Below are positions 25,626 through 33,217 of a stretch of DNA of 64,000 bases, piece after piece. Positions within the stretch are counted from its first letter, which is position 1, and each line of letters starts with the position of its first letter. Both the position numbers and the translations under genes were made by a program. The notes under the pieces were generated by a model. It searched no databases. It was not told the origin of the DNA and saw nothing but the letters and a program-made list of their open reading frames with translations. This stretch comes from Chlorobaculum parvum NCIB 8327 (lineage in GTDB: Bacteria > Bacteroidota > Chlorobiia > Chlorobiales > Chlorobiaceae), in contig NC_011027.1 of NCBI RefSeq assembly GCF_000020505.1, positions 1 through 64,000 of the forward strand, given 5' to 3'.

Positions 25626-26324
25626 TCAACCCCTGAGCCGCTGTTCGGCGAGCTTGCGCTGTTTGTGGATACCGATGACGATCATCAGGTTGCTGACGCT
25701 CAACAGGCTCTCGGCAAAGCCGTGCAGAAAATCATCGTGTGAAAGCGACTGATATCCGAGCACGTGCATGGCGATGTACATGCAGACGACCGTCACCGAA
25801 ATGAAGACCAGCACGAACCAGAATCCCGCCACGGTAAGCCCCGAGAACACCTCGGGGTCTTTTTTTCGCACCTTCAGCAGCAGCACCAGAAAGGTCAGAT
25901 AGACGATGCTCGACACCTGCAAAACGGCGTCGAACCAGGAGCTGCCCATCATGAACGAGTAGGGTGTCGAACCTCCAGCCACCAGCATCACGCCGCCGAA
26001 GAGCGAGCCCATCCAGGCTTTTGCCGGTTTGGCCGCCCGTTTTTCATCCCCCTTCAGAATCTTTATCGTCGCGTAGAGCAGCGCGATGCTGCCTACCAGG
26101 TTGATCACTTCGGACATTTCAAGGAACCGCATGATGGCGTCACCCGAAATGTGGTAGAGGAGTACGAACCAGCTCCCGATCCAGTGCGGCAGCATGAAGA
26201 GCGCAAAGCGTCGTACATCCTTCCGCCCGATGAATTGCCCGTAGCGGTAGAGCATGATGAGCGCCACGCCCCATTCGAGCGACGAGGAGAGATGAATCAG
26301 CCAGTTCAGCGGAGAGAGCAGCAT
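25626..26324 (-). CDS. Integral membrane protein, DUF2499/Ycf49-like
   Basis: This 232-residue protein has about six hydrophobic segments. Its N-terminus LLSPLNWLIHLSSSLEWGVALIM resembles the DUF2499 (Ycf49) pattern of cyanobacteria and plastids, and FALFMLPHWIGSWFVLLYH matches the second part of that family. Function is unknown. The ATG at 26324 overlaps the stop of bchP (TAATG), so translation is coupled. The pairing hints at a photosynthesis-linked role, which is inference. Family assignment is from memory of the motif and is only moderately sure. Confidence 0.65.
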   Translation of the reverse strand: MLLSPLNWLIHLSSSLEWGVALIMLYRYGQFIGRKDVRRFALFMLPHWIGSWFVLLYHISGDAIMRFLEMSEVINLVGSIALLYATIKILKGDEKRAAKPAKAWMGSLFGGVMLVAGGSTPYSFMMGSSWFDAVLQVSSIVYLTFLVLLLKVRKKDPEVFSGLTVAGFWFVLVFISVTVVCMYIAMHVLGYQSLSHDDFLHGFAESLLSVSNLMIVIGIHKQRKLAEQRLRG

Positions 26325-27475
26325 TACGAACCCTTGGCCAAATGATAGACGTTTTTGGCCATGATCTTCATCTGCACGCTCCACGGCGCGGGTACCATCT
26401 TTTTGTAGAGGTACGAGTCGAAGGTGATGCCCTGAACATCCTTGTCTCGGCAGATCGCTACGAAACTTTCGCGCAGGCGGTCGCTCTTGTAGTAGACCGA
26501 TTGCAGCACCTGCAAGCCGAAGAATATGGGCGAGTAGAGCTTGCGGAATTTCTTTTCGTAGCTCGAAAGCGGCGTGTTATTGCGGATGCGCTCGATCATC
26601 GCTTCCGCGCCGAGTTTGCCGGAGCGCATGGCGAAGAAGATCCCCTCGCCGTTGGCCGGGGTCACCAGCCCCGCAGCGTCGCCGACGAGAATAGCCCGCT
26701 CTTGCGTGAAGGAACGGCGCGGCTTCATCGGAATCTTGGCCGCCTCGTTGAGGTAAGGCTTTTCGGTGATGCCGATCTTCTCGACGAAGCGCTTTTGCAA
26801 TTCCTTGATGTCGCGGCGGTGCTCCTCGGTTCCCGTGCCGATGGCGATGTGGTCGGTTTTCGGGAAGATCCAGCCGTAGAAATCGGGCGAGACCTCGCCG
26901 TCGAACCAGATCTCAACCAGCTCTTCGTAGGGCTTCAGCTCGTCGCAGTAGTGGAAGCGCTGCTGCATGGCGATCACCTTGAGGTCGTTCGGCGGAAAGC
27001 CCAGCTCTTCGGCGGTTTTCGAGTTCGCGCCATCCGCGCCAATGACGTACGAAGCCTCGACTGGCGGCAGCGCCTCGCCCTCCTTGTTGAAGAGGTGGAT
27101 CGTGAAGCGGTCTGACGCGCGGTCGATTTTCTTCACCAAGGCCTCGACCAGCTCCGCGCCAGCCTTTTGAGCCTTCTCGCGAAGGTAGCTGTCGAACCGC
27201 TCGCGGCGCACCATGCCGACGTAGCCGTTCGGCATGTGCATGAAGATGGTTTCGCCCTTTGGCGAGCGCACGCTCATGCGGGTCAGCTTCTTCTCGACCA
27301 GCTCGTCGGGAATATCGAACTCCTCGATCAGGCCAAGCGGAATCGCGCCTCCGCACGGCTTGACGTTGGCAAGATTGCGTTCGATGAGGATGGTCGAGTG
27401 ACCAGCCTTGGCCAGAATCTCCGCTGCGGCAGCGCCCGACGGGCCTCCTCCTATGATTGCGACATCGTAAAGCAT
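26324..27475 (-). CDS. bchP: Geranylgeranyl reductase (BchP/ChlP)
   Basis: This FAD enzyme saturates the geranylgeranyl chain to phytyl for chlorophyll and bacteriochlorophyll tails. The 383-residue chain starts [21 protein letters not shown] with an FAD-binding motif at 9-19, and has [38 protein letters not shown] and the C-terminal region typical of BchP. Related reductases reduce archaeal lipids or quinone tails, so the substrate is inferred from the green sulfur context. It lies between glyS (20 bp upstream) and the overlapping DUF2499-like gene. Confidence 0.88.
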   Translation of the reverse strand: MLYDVAIIGGGPSGAAAAEILAKAGHSTILIERNLANVKPCGGAIPLGLIEEFDIPDELVEKKLTRMSVRSPKGETIFMHMPNGYVGMVRRERFDSYLREKAQKAGAELVEALVKKIDRASDRFTIHLFNKEGEALPPVEASYVIGADGANSKTAEELGFPPNDLKVIAMQQRFHYCDELKPYEELVEIWFDGEVSPDFYGWIFPKTDHIAIGTGTEEHRRDIKELQKRFVEKIGITEKPYLNEAAKIPMKPRRSFTQERAILVGDAAGLVTPANGEGIFFAMRSGKLGAEAMIERIRNNTPLSSYEKKFRKLYSPIFFGLQVLQSVYYKSDRLRESFVAICRDKDVQGITFDSYLYKKMVPAPWSVQMKIMAKNVYHLAKGS

Positions 27476-27495
27476 TGTATCAATAGACGTTTTTC

Positions 27496-28965
27496 TTAAA
27501 CCAGCTTCGAGGCCAGGAACTCAGCGGCTTTCGACATCTCGATCCGCTCCTGCGCCGCCGTGTCGCGGTAGCGCACGGTGATGGTGCCGTTCTCCAGCGT
27601 ATCGTGATCGACCGTGAAGCAGAAGGGCGTGCCGATCTCGTCCTGGCGGCGGTAGCGCTTGCCGATCGAGGCCGCGTCGTCGTACTGCACCATGAAGCTC
27701 TCTGAAAGCGCCGCGCAGAGCTGGCGGGCTTTTTCAGCCATCTCGCCCTTCTTCATCAGCGGCAGCACGGCGGCCTTCACTGGAGCGACCTTCGGCGCGA
27801 GCTTCAGCATCACGCGTGGTTCGCCATCGACCACGTCCTCCTGATAGGCGTCCGACAGCAGCGCAAGAAAAGTACGGTCGCAGCCCGACGAGGTCTCGAC
27901 GACGTAGGGGATGTAGCGCTCGTTGGTGGTCTGGTCGATGTACTCCATGCTCTTGCCGGAGTACTCCTGATGCTGGGTCAGGTCGAAATCGGTGCGCGAG
28001 TGGATGCCCTCGATCTCCTCGGTGCCAAACGGGAACTCGAACTTGATGTCGTAGGCCAGGTCGGCGTAGTGGGCCAGCTTGTCGTGCTTGTACCAGTGCA
28101 GCTTTTCCTTGGTCATGCCGAGCGTCTCGGAGTACCAGCGGAAGCGCTCCTCGCGCCACGCCTCGAACGCTTCAAGCTGCGTGCCGGGCTTGACGAAATA
28201 CTGCATCTCCATCTGCTCGAACTCCACCATGCGGAAGATGAAGTTGCCCTTCACGATTTCGTTGCGGAACGCCTTGCCGATCTGCGCGATGCCGAACGGC
28301 ACCTTCATGCGCGACGCTTCGCGGACGTTGTGGAAGTTCACGAAGATGCCCTGCGCTGTTTCGGGACGAAGATAGACCACGCCGCCCGAACCGGCGATCG
28401 CGCCCATGTTGCACTGGAACATCAGGTTGAACTGACGAACCTCCGTCCAGTCCGCCGAACCGGTGTCGGGGGCCTTGATGCCCGATTCGATAATGATATT
28501 GTACAGTGTGCGGTTCGGGTCTTCGGTGCCCTCAGCGGCCTCGTACGCCACCTTGACGGCAGCCGCCTCGGCCTCCTTGCCTTCGCGATGGAGCTTCTCG
28601 ATATGGTTCTCGATCAGGTGATCGGCGCGGTAGCGGCGCTTGGTGGTCTTGTCGTCGATCAGCGGATCGTTGAAGCTCGCCACATGACCCGAAGCCTCCC
28701 ACACGGTCGGGTTCATCATGATCGACGCATCGAGGCCCACGATGTTCTGATGGCGGCGCGTCATTGCGTTCCACCACAAATCCTTGATATTTTTCTTCAT
28801 CTCGCTGCCGAGCGGGCCGTAATCGAAGCACGACGACAGGCCGCCGTAAATCTCCGACGACGGGAAAATGAAGCCTCGCCGCTTGGCCAGCGAAACCAGT
28901 TTGTTCATCACTTTATCAGGCGACAGACTCTGCGTCTGCACCCGCGACTGATCGGAATTGCTCAT
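27496..28965 (-). CDS. glyS: Glycyl-tRNA synthetase (dimeric type)
   Basis: This class II synthetase charges tRNA-Gly. The 489-residue single-chain form belongs to the alpha2 (eukaryal/archaeal-like) type, not the bacterial alpha2beta2 type. It shows motif 1 ([24 protein letters not shown]), motif 2 ([25 protein letters not shown]), motif 3 elements and a C-terminal anticodon-binding domain. I choose ATG 28965 (MSNSDQSRV); the upstream 57 bases add an unrelated tail. Downstream lies bchP. Confidence 0.95.
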   Translation of the reverse strand: MSNSDQSRVQTQSLSPDKVMNKLVSLAKRRGFIFPSSEIYGGLSSCFDYGPLGSEMKKNIKDLWWNAMTRRHQNIVGLDASIMMNPTVWEASGHVASFNDPLIDDKTTKRRYRADHLIENHIEKLHREGKEAEAAAVKVAYEAAEGTEDPNRTLYNIIIESGIKAPDTGSADWTEVRQFNLMFQCNMGAIAGSGGVVYLRPETAQGIFVNFHNVREASRMKVPFGIAQIGKAFRNEIVKGNFIFRMVEFEQMEMQYFVKPGTQLEAFEAWREERFRWYSETLGMTKEKLHWYKHDKLAHYADLAYDIKFEFPFGTEEIEGIHSRTDFDLTQHQEYSGKSMEYIDQTTNERYIPYVVETSSGCDRTFLALLSDAYQEDVVDGEPRVMLKLAPKVAPVKAAVLPLMKKGEMAEKARQLCAALSESFMVQYDDAASIGKRYRRQDEIGTPFCFTVDHDTLENGTITVRYRDTAAQERIEMSKAAEFLASKLV

Positions 28966-29102
28966 CGTTTGATCTGACAGTTTGAAAATTTCAGAGGCCG
29001 CCACCTGCCGGGCGGGGCACAAACCTCGAATATAACAAACAAGGAGGATTTAACGTGCCGGGGGTTTGGGGGGCGTCGGGAGGGCTGCTTTTGTAAAATG
29101 AT

Positions 29103-29915
29103 CTATCGTAACCCTCGGTTCTTGGCTTCAAGGTGTGTGAGATATCCGATCTCAGTAAAGTCAACTTTGAATTCGGATTTACTCCGTTCACCACGGAATA
29201 GCTTGACGTGTGGATTCTGGCCGCGAAGAATCAGGGCAATGATTTCAAGTGCCTCATTGGGTATTTCGGGGCCAAAGTAAACGCCTGTTAACGCGTTGGG
29301 CTCATAGTGATAGCGTGTACCAACATCCTTGTGAACGATGCGCCATTCCTTCTCATAATACCACGATTTCGACTTGATGAGATAAAGGTCTTTGGCTGCA
29401 TTGTCGAGCTCTAACTCGGAGCCCGTTAGAAAAGGAATTACAGAGGCTTCGGGCACACGATCGACGTATTTGACTTGATGAGCCTGAGAGAAAGGATTGT
29501 GTTCTGTTGAAAATTCCAGGCAAAAGCCTTTATACTTTCCACCATAGTGGCCCCACATCAGAAGATCGTCGTTGATCTCTGAAAAACACGATACTCCTCG
29601 CTCTTTGCCAAAGCGCTCAACATTTGACGATATTGCTTCAGTGCCAATACGATAAAGCATTTCTTGCAAATCATTAACTGGCATCTGCTCGAATTTCAAC
29701 TTTGCCTCCTGTGGTGTTGTCTTGTCGGAGAGGTAATGCTGTCGGGCAGACTCAGCCTCTTGAGCTGACGGTTTCAACACGACTGGGTTGGTCGCGCAGT
29801 CGTATGGATTGTTGAAGCCCAGTGGTGAGCCAAAGTAGATGGCTTGTGCTTTAAGGTTCTCAAGCGATTGCGTGCTGAATGGCTCGTATTTGTAGAGCTT
29901 TGCCGGAAGCTTCAT
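29103..29915 (-). CDS. DUF2971 protein
   Basis: This 270-residue protein of unknown function matches the DUF2971 pattern: LYKYEPFSTQSLENLKAQAIYFGSP, NNPYDC, GVSCFSEINDDLLMWGHYGGKYKGFCLEF and KSKSWYYEKEWRIV. DUF2971 genes are scattered in accessory DNA and sometimes lie near defence genes. The gene is less G/C-rich than its neighbours, consistent with recent acquisition. The ATG at 29915 (MKLPAKLYKYEP) is preferred; 29948 is an in-frame alternative. Confidence 0.8.
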   Translation of the reverse strand: MKLPAKLYKYEPFSTQSLENLKAQAIYFGSPLGFNNPYDCATNPVVLKPSAQEAESARQHYLSDKTTPQEAKLKFEQMPVNDLQEMLYRIGTEAISSNVERFGKERGVSCFSEINDDLLMWGHYGGKYKGFCLEFSTEHNPFSQAHQVKYVDRVPEASVIPFLTGSELELDNAAKDLYLIKSKSWYYEKEWRIVHKDVGTRYHYEPNALTGVYFGPEIPNEALEIIALILRGQNPHVKLFRGERSKSEFKVDFTEIGYLTHLEAKNRGLR

Positions 29916-30033
29916 TTTTTGATGAACCTGAAATGATCGAATGGTCACGTTAGCGAGAATTGTGAGTGTTTACTTATGATAATGTATTTTATCCGTTCTA
30001 AAGCATTCAGGGATAAGAGCATCCAAGGTTCTC

Positions 30034-30318
30034 ATGTCCCCATCGATACATTCATTGGATTTCAATCAGCATGTGTCGGAAATCAGGCAGACGCATTCTG
30101 AGCTGGCTGCTCATGCTTGTCGTGCGGTTAATGTCAGTTTGACTCTGCGTAACTGGTTGATTGGTTGTCATATTGCTGAATATGAGCTTAACGGTGCTGA
30201 TCGGGCGACGTATGGCGACAGGGTGCTTAAGGAATTGCAGGCAGGAAGTGGCAGGCGGCCCGCAGTGCTCTGTTTCCCAGCGTTATTGACGATTACCGAA
30301 CAACAACTGCTGCTTTAA
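30034..30318 (+). pseudogene. Truncated DUF1016/YhcG nuclease N-terminus
   Basis: Only the N-terminal part of a YhcG-type (DUF1016) PDDEXK nuclease remains. SEIRQTHSELAAHACRAVNVSLTLRNWLIGCHIAEYELNG and DRATYGDRVLKEL match the family start, but similarity stops near residue 72 and the frame ends at 94 residues, while full members are about 330-370. The C-terminal nuclease domain is missing. It sits beside the DUF2971 gene and an unusual repeat array, marking a decayed accessory patch. Confidence 0.72.
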
Positions 30319-30331
30319 ATAGCAGTTGCTG

Positions 30332-30425
30332 TTGTGTATTGTTTGGCATTCTCAAATTCTTTTGTGTATCGTGAATGCGTCTTTTCGATACACAAAAGTT
30401 GTTGTGTATTTCCTGCGATACACAA
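30332..30425. repeat. Five-copy GATACACAA / TTGTGTAT array
   Basis: TTGTGTAT occurs at 30332-30339, 30362-30369 and 30402-30409, and inverted at 30388-30395 and 30418-30425. Two pairs form perfect inverted repeats: 13 bp (30359-30371 with 30386-30398) and 8 bp (30402-30409 with 30418-30425). No known family is recognised; it could be an operator cluster or the relic of a mobile or toxin-antitoxin locus. Confidence 0.75.
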
Positions 30426-30509
30426 GGCTTTTCACTTGACGGTTTTTGCTCCCCTCGCATTTTCCCAACCCTCAATTGCATTCTCCATCCTTATTTTTAT
30501 ATTACTGAA

Positions 30510-30525
30510 TAGTTATATAATTGAT
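30510..30525 (+). promoter_or_regulatory. TAGTTATA direct-repeat site A (rhodanese-dsrN)
   Basis: TAGTTATA (30510-30517) is followed immediately by TAATTGAT (30518-30525), about 80 bp before the rhodanese ATG. It is one of five related 8-bp-period sites in this window. Confidence 0.6.
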
Positions 30526-30604
30526 TTTTGCGGCTTTGGGCTGCGTTTGTCCGTCCGCGTTCACGGATGGTAATAAAATCTGTAACCTGTTGATTTTCAT
30601 AAAG

Positions 30605-31072
30605 ATGAGCCGTTTGAACGACTTGCTGGAGAAGACTCTTTCCGAGATTCGGGAGATTATGCCGTGGAATCTGGTTGACCGGATGGCGGAGAATCCAGAG
30701 CTGATTATCCTTGATGTTCGCGAGCCAAAGGAGTTCGAGACGTTGCACATCGAGGGCTCGATCCATGTGCCGCGTGGCGTGCTGGAGTCGGCGTGCGAGT
30801 GGGATTACGACGATACCGTTCCTGCGCTGGTGACGGGCCGCGACAAGGAGATTGTGGTGGTGTGCCGCTCTGGCCGCCGGAGCGCGTTTGCCGCCAAAAC
30901 CATGCAGGAGTTGGGCTTCACAAACGTGGTGTCGCTGAAGACGGGGCTTCGTGGCTGGAACGATTACGAGGAGCCACTGGTGAACAGCGCGGGCGAGACG
31001 GTGGGCGAGGAGTTCGCGGACGACTTTTTCACCTCGAAGGTTCGGCCTGATCAGCTGAAACCGAAGCCCTGA
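30605..31072 (+). CDS. Rhodanese-like sulfurtransferase
   Basis: This single-domain rhodanese of 155 residues probably carries sulfane sulfur on its active cysteine. The catalytic loop is CRSGRRS at about residues 87-93, and the entry motif IILDVREPKEFETLHIEGSIHVP precedes it. A helical N-terminal extension (MSRLNDLLEKTLSEIREI) comes before the fold. I start at ATG 30605 since the longer frame runs through the promoter-like region. It lies 22 bp upstream of dsrN and likely heads that unit, suggesting a job in sulfur transfer for the Dsr pathway (inference). Confidence 0.85.
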   Translation: MSRLNDLLEKTLSEIREIMPWNLVDRMAENPELIILDVREPKEFETLHIEGSIHVPRGVLESACEWDYDDTVPALVTGRDKEIVVVCRSGRRSAFAAKTMQELGFTNVVSLKTGLRGWNDYEEPLVNSAGETVGEEFADDFFTSKVRPDQLKPKP

Positions 31073-31094
31073 GCGCTTTTCCGGAGGTATCGAG

Positions 31095-32480
31095 TTGAGT
31101 GCTATCACCATTCCGAGGCTGATGATTTCGGCTTCTTGGAAGAGCGCCGGGAAGACCACGGTGGCGCTGGGGCTGCTGCGTCTGCTCGGGCGCGAGGGCC
31201 CGGTGGTGAGCTTCAAGAAGGGGCCCGATTACATCGATCCGATGTGGCATCGCGTGGCCAGCGGCGGGGAGTGCTACAACCTCGATCCGTGGATGATGGG
31301 CGCGGAGATCTGCCGCGAGTCGTTCGTCCGCGCTTCGTTGAAATATCCCGGTGGGCTGGCGCTGATCGAGGGGAACCACGGACTGCACGACGGCCTCGAC
31401 ATGGCTGGTTCGGACAGCAGCGCAGGGCTGGCGGCCCTGCTCGATACGCCGGTGGTGCTGGTAATCGACGGCCGCCGGGTCAATCGTGGCGTGGCGGCGC
31501 AGGTGCTCGGGCTGATGGCGATGCCACCGAAGGTGAACATCGCTGGCGTCATCTTGAACCATGTCGCCAGCGCCCGGCAAGAGGCAAAGCAGCGGGAGGC
31601 GATCGAGACCTATTGTAAGGTGCCGGTGCTTGGCGCGGTTCCGTCGAGCGCCTCGCTAGTGCTGCCCGAGCGGCATCTCGGTCTCGTGACGGTTGGCGAG
31701 TCCCCGGATGCCGAGGCTTTCATCGATGCCGCCGCCGAGCAGGTCTCGAAGCATTGCGATATCGATGCGATCAAGGTGCTCTTCGATTCCGCGCCACCGT
31801 TCGACGCGCCGGAGCCGATCACGATCCCGACGCCAGAAACGAGCGCAAAAGCGCGAATCGGCGTGTTCCGCGACGACGCCTTCTGTTTTTACTACCCCGA
31901 CAATCTGGAGGCTCTTCGGGCGAGCGGCGCGGAGCTAGTCTTCATCGACACCTTCAAGACCACATCGCTACCGGAGATTGACGGCCTCTATCTTGGCGGC
32001 GGATTTCCGGAATCGTTCTTCGAGCAGTTGAGCGCGAACACCGGGCTCATGCGCGACGTGCGAGAGCGGATCGAGGCGGGGATGCCCGCATGGGCGGAGT
32101 GCGGCGGCCTTATCTATCTGTGCCGCAGCGCCACCTGGCAGGGGCAGACATGGCCGCTGTGCGGCGTGCTGCCGATCGACATTGGCTACCAGCGCAAGCC
32201 CGCCGGGTGTGGCTATCTCGAACTCGAAAGCCGCGCCGGATCGGCGTGGTTCGGTGATGGCGAACGCATCCGCGCCCATGAATTCCACTACTCCAAGCCT
32301 GCCGAAGGCTCGCCTGAGCTGGCCTGTCAGTTCGATGTGGCGAGGGGGTTCGGTCTGACCGGCCATGAGGACGGCATTCTCCACAAGAACCTTTTCGCCT
32401 CCTACGCGCACCTTCACGCAGCCGCAAACCCGCACTGGGCAAAGCGCTTTGTCGAGCTTGCTGTAAGCTTCAAGTCCTAA
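31095..32480 (+). CDS. dsrN: DsrN, cobyrinate a,c-diamide synthase-like amidase
   Basis: DsrN is thought to amidate siroheme to the siroamide form used by Dsr-type sulfite reductases. The 461-residue protein has the CbiA layout: an N-terminal ATP-binding domain with SWKSAGKTTVALGLL near residue 15, and a C-terminal glutamine amidotransferase domain with ECGGLIYLC (nucleophile Cys near 335) and the His in AHEFHYSK. Start is TTG 31095, supported by GGAGG at 31083-31087. Paralogy to CbiA/CobB means substrate is inferred from dsr context. Confidence 0.88.
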   Translation: MSAITIPRLMISASWKSAGKTTVALGLLRLLGREGPVVSFKKGPDYIDPMWHRVASGGECYNLDPWMMGAEICRESFVRASLKYPGGLALIEGNHGLHDGLDMAGSDSSAGLAALLDTPVVLVIDGRRVNRGVAAQVLGLMAMPPKVNIAGVILNHVASARQEAKQREAIETYCKVPVLGAVPSSASLVLPERHLGLVTVGESPDAEAFIDAAAEQVSKHCDIDAIKVLFDSAPPFDAPEPITIPTPETSAKARIGVFRDDAFCFYYPDNLEALRASGAELVFIDTFKTTSLPEIDGLYLGGGFPESFFEQLSANTGLMRDVRERIEAGMPAWAECGGLIYLCRSATWQGQTWPLCGVLPIDIGYQRKPAGCGYLELESRAGSAWFGDGERIRAHEFHYSKPAEGSPELACQFDVARGFGLTGHEDGILHKNLFASYAHLHAAANPHWAKRFVELAVSFKS

Positions 32481-32493
32481 TCCCGGCCTAAAA

Positions 32494-32517
32494 AAGACTA
32501 AAAAGGTCTTGTTTTTC
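32494..32517 (+). terminator. Weak terminator after dsrN
   Basis: AAGAC (32494-32498) pairs with GTCTT (32506-32510) and is followed by GTTTTT. The stem is short, so termination may be partial. Confidence 0.45.
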
Positions 32518-32563
32518 CCGCTGATTTTTTTATCACAAGCTCTTGTTCGATTAAAAATATTTT

Positions 32564-32579
32564 GCTAACTATATAACTA
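32564..32579 (-). promoter_or_regulatory. TAGTTATA direct-repeat site B (dsrC distal)
   Basis: Read on the minus strand this is TAGTTATA followed by TAGTTAGC, two adjacent 8-bp units, about 230 bp before dsrC. Confidence 0.65.
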
Positions 32580-32671
32580 TGTGGTTGAATTGTTTTATGT
32601 TCATTCATAAATGATGCCCATTCAGCAATTCCGGTTCGTCAGGGGCGAGCCATCGTTAAGAGAAAAAGTTT

Positions 32672-32681
32672 CACAATTGTT
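32672..32681. promoter_or_regulatory. CACAATTGTT element upstream of dsrC
   Basis: The 10-mer CACAATTGTT lies 21 nt before repeat site C. The identical 10-mer lies 20 nt before the repeat site upstream of the FadL-type gene. Confidence 0.45.
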
Positions 32682-32702
32682 TTGAAAAATTGAAATCAAT
32701 TT

Positions 32703-32734
32703 CTTAACTATATAACCATATAACGATATTAATT
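32703..32734 (-). promoter_or_regulatory. TAGTTATA direct-repeat site C (dsrC proximal)
   Basis: Four consecutive 8-bp units read on the minus strand as AATTAATA, TCGTTATA, TGGTTATA and TAGTTAAG. It ends about 75 bp before the dsrC ATG, and is the longest of the arrays. Confidence 0.68.
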
Positions 32735-32809
32735 GTCAGCTGCAGGGCTTTGCCAGAACGGCGAGCGCCTGCCGACAACCTCAACACCACACCAAAAAGG
32801 AGAACTATC

Positions 32810-33145
32810 ATGGCAATTGAAGTCAACGGCATGAGCTACGAGACCGACGAGAACGGCTACCTTGTAAACCTCGAAGACTGGAACGAGGATGTAGCGGTAA
32901 AGCTCGCTGAAGGCGAGGAGATCTCGATGGAAGAGGGGCACTGGGACCTCGTGAAGTTCCTGAGGAACTACTACCAGGAGTACCAGATCGCTCCGGCCGT
33001 GAAGGTGCTTACCAAGGCTGTCGCTTCCGAGAAGGGCCTGGACAAGAAAGAGGCTTCGGAGTTCCTGTACGGTCTTTTCCCCAAAGGCCCGGCTCTGCAG
33101 GCTTGCAAAATTGCCGGACTCCCCAAACCGACCGGCTGCGTTTAA
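32810..33145 (+). CDS. dsrC: DsrC sulfur carrier protein
   Basis: DsrC is the small carrier that presents sulfur to, or takes it from, DsrAB and links it to the membrane complex as a trisulfide or heterodisulfide. The 111-residue product ends CKIAGLPKPTGCV, with the two redox cysteines ten residues apart and the second penultimate, the hallmark of true DsrC as opposed to TusE. AAGGAGAA precedes the ATG at 32810. A stable hairpin follows, which may allow DsrC to be made in excess over DsrAB. Confidence 0.96.
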   Translation: MAIEVNGMSYETDENGYLVNLEDWNEDVAVKLAEGEEISMEEGHWDLVKFLRNYYQEYQIAPAVKVLTKAVASEKGLDKKEASEFLYGLFPKGPALQACKIAGLPKPTGCV

Positions 33146-33168
33146 GACGACGGCTACCCACAGAAACC

Positions 33169-33188
33169 AGGCCGGCGCAAGCCGGCCT
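33169..33188 (+). other. GNRA-capped hairpin between dsrC and dsrA
   Basis: AGGCCGGC (33169-33176) pairs perfectly with GCCGGCCT (33181-33188) around the tetraloop GCAA. There is no T-run, so it is more likely an mRNA stabiliser or processing signal than a terminator. Confidence 0.7.
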
Positions 33189-33217
33189 CCAAAGTATCGA
33201 GAACCAAAGGAGGCAAC

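Larger units (their letters stand above)
32481..32809. other. Control region upstream of dsrC
   Basis: This 329-bp A/T-rich spacer separates dsrN from dsrC. It holds a weak terminator (32494-32517), two TAGTTATA-type repeat sites (32564-32579 and 32703-32734) and CACAATTGTT (32672-32681). The main dsr promoter is probably here, meaning the rhodanese-dsrN pair and dsrC onward are separate transcription units. Confidence 0.6.

Noticed and set aside
30332-30425. GATACACAA array as a CRISPR array
   Set aside because: Units are 8-9 bp, irregularly spaced and in both orientations, unlike CRISPR repeats.
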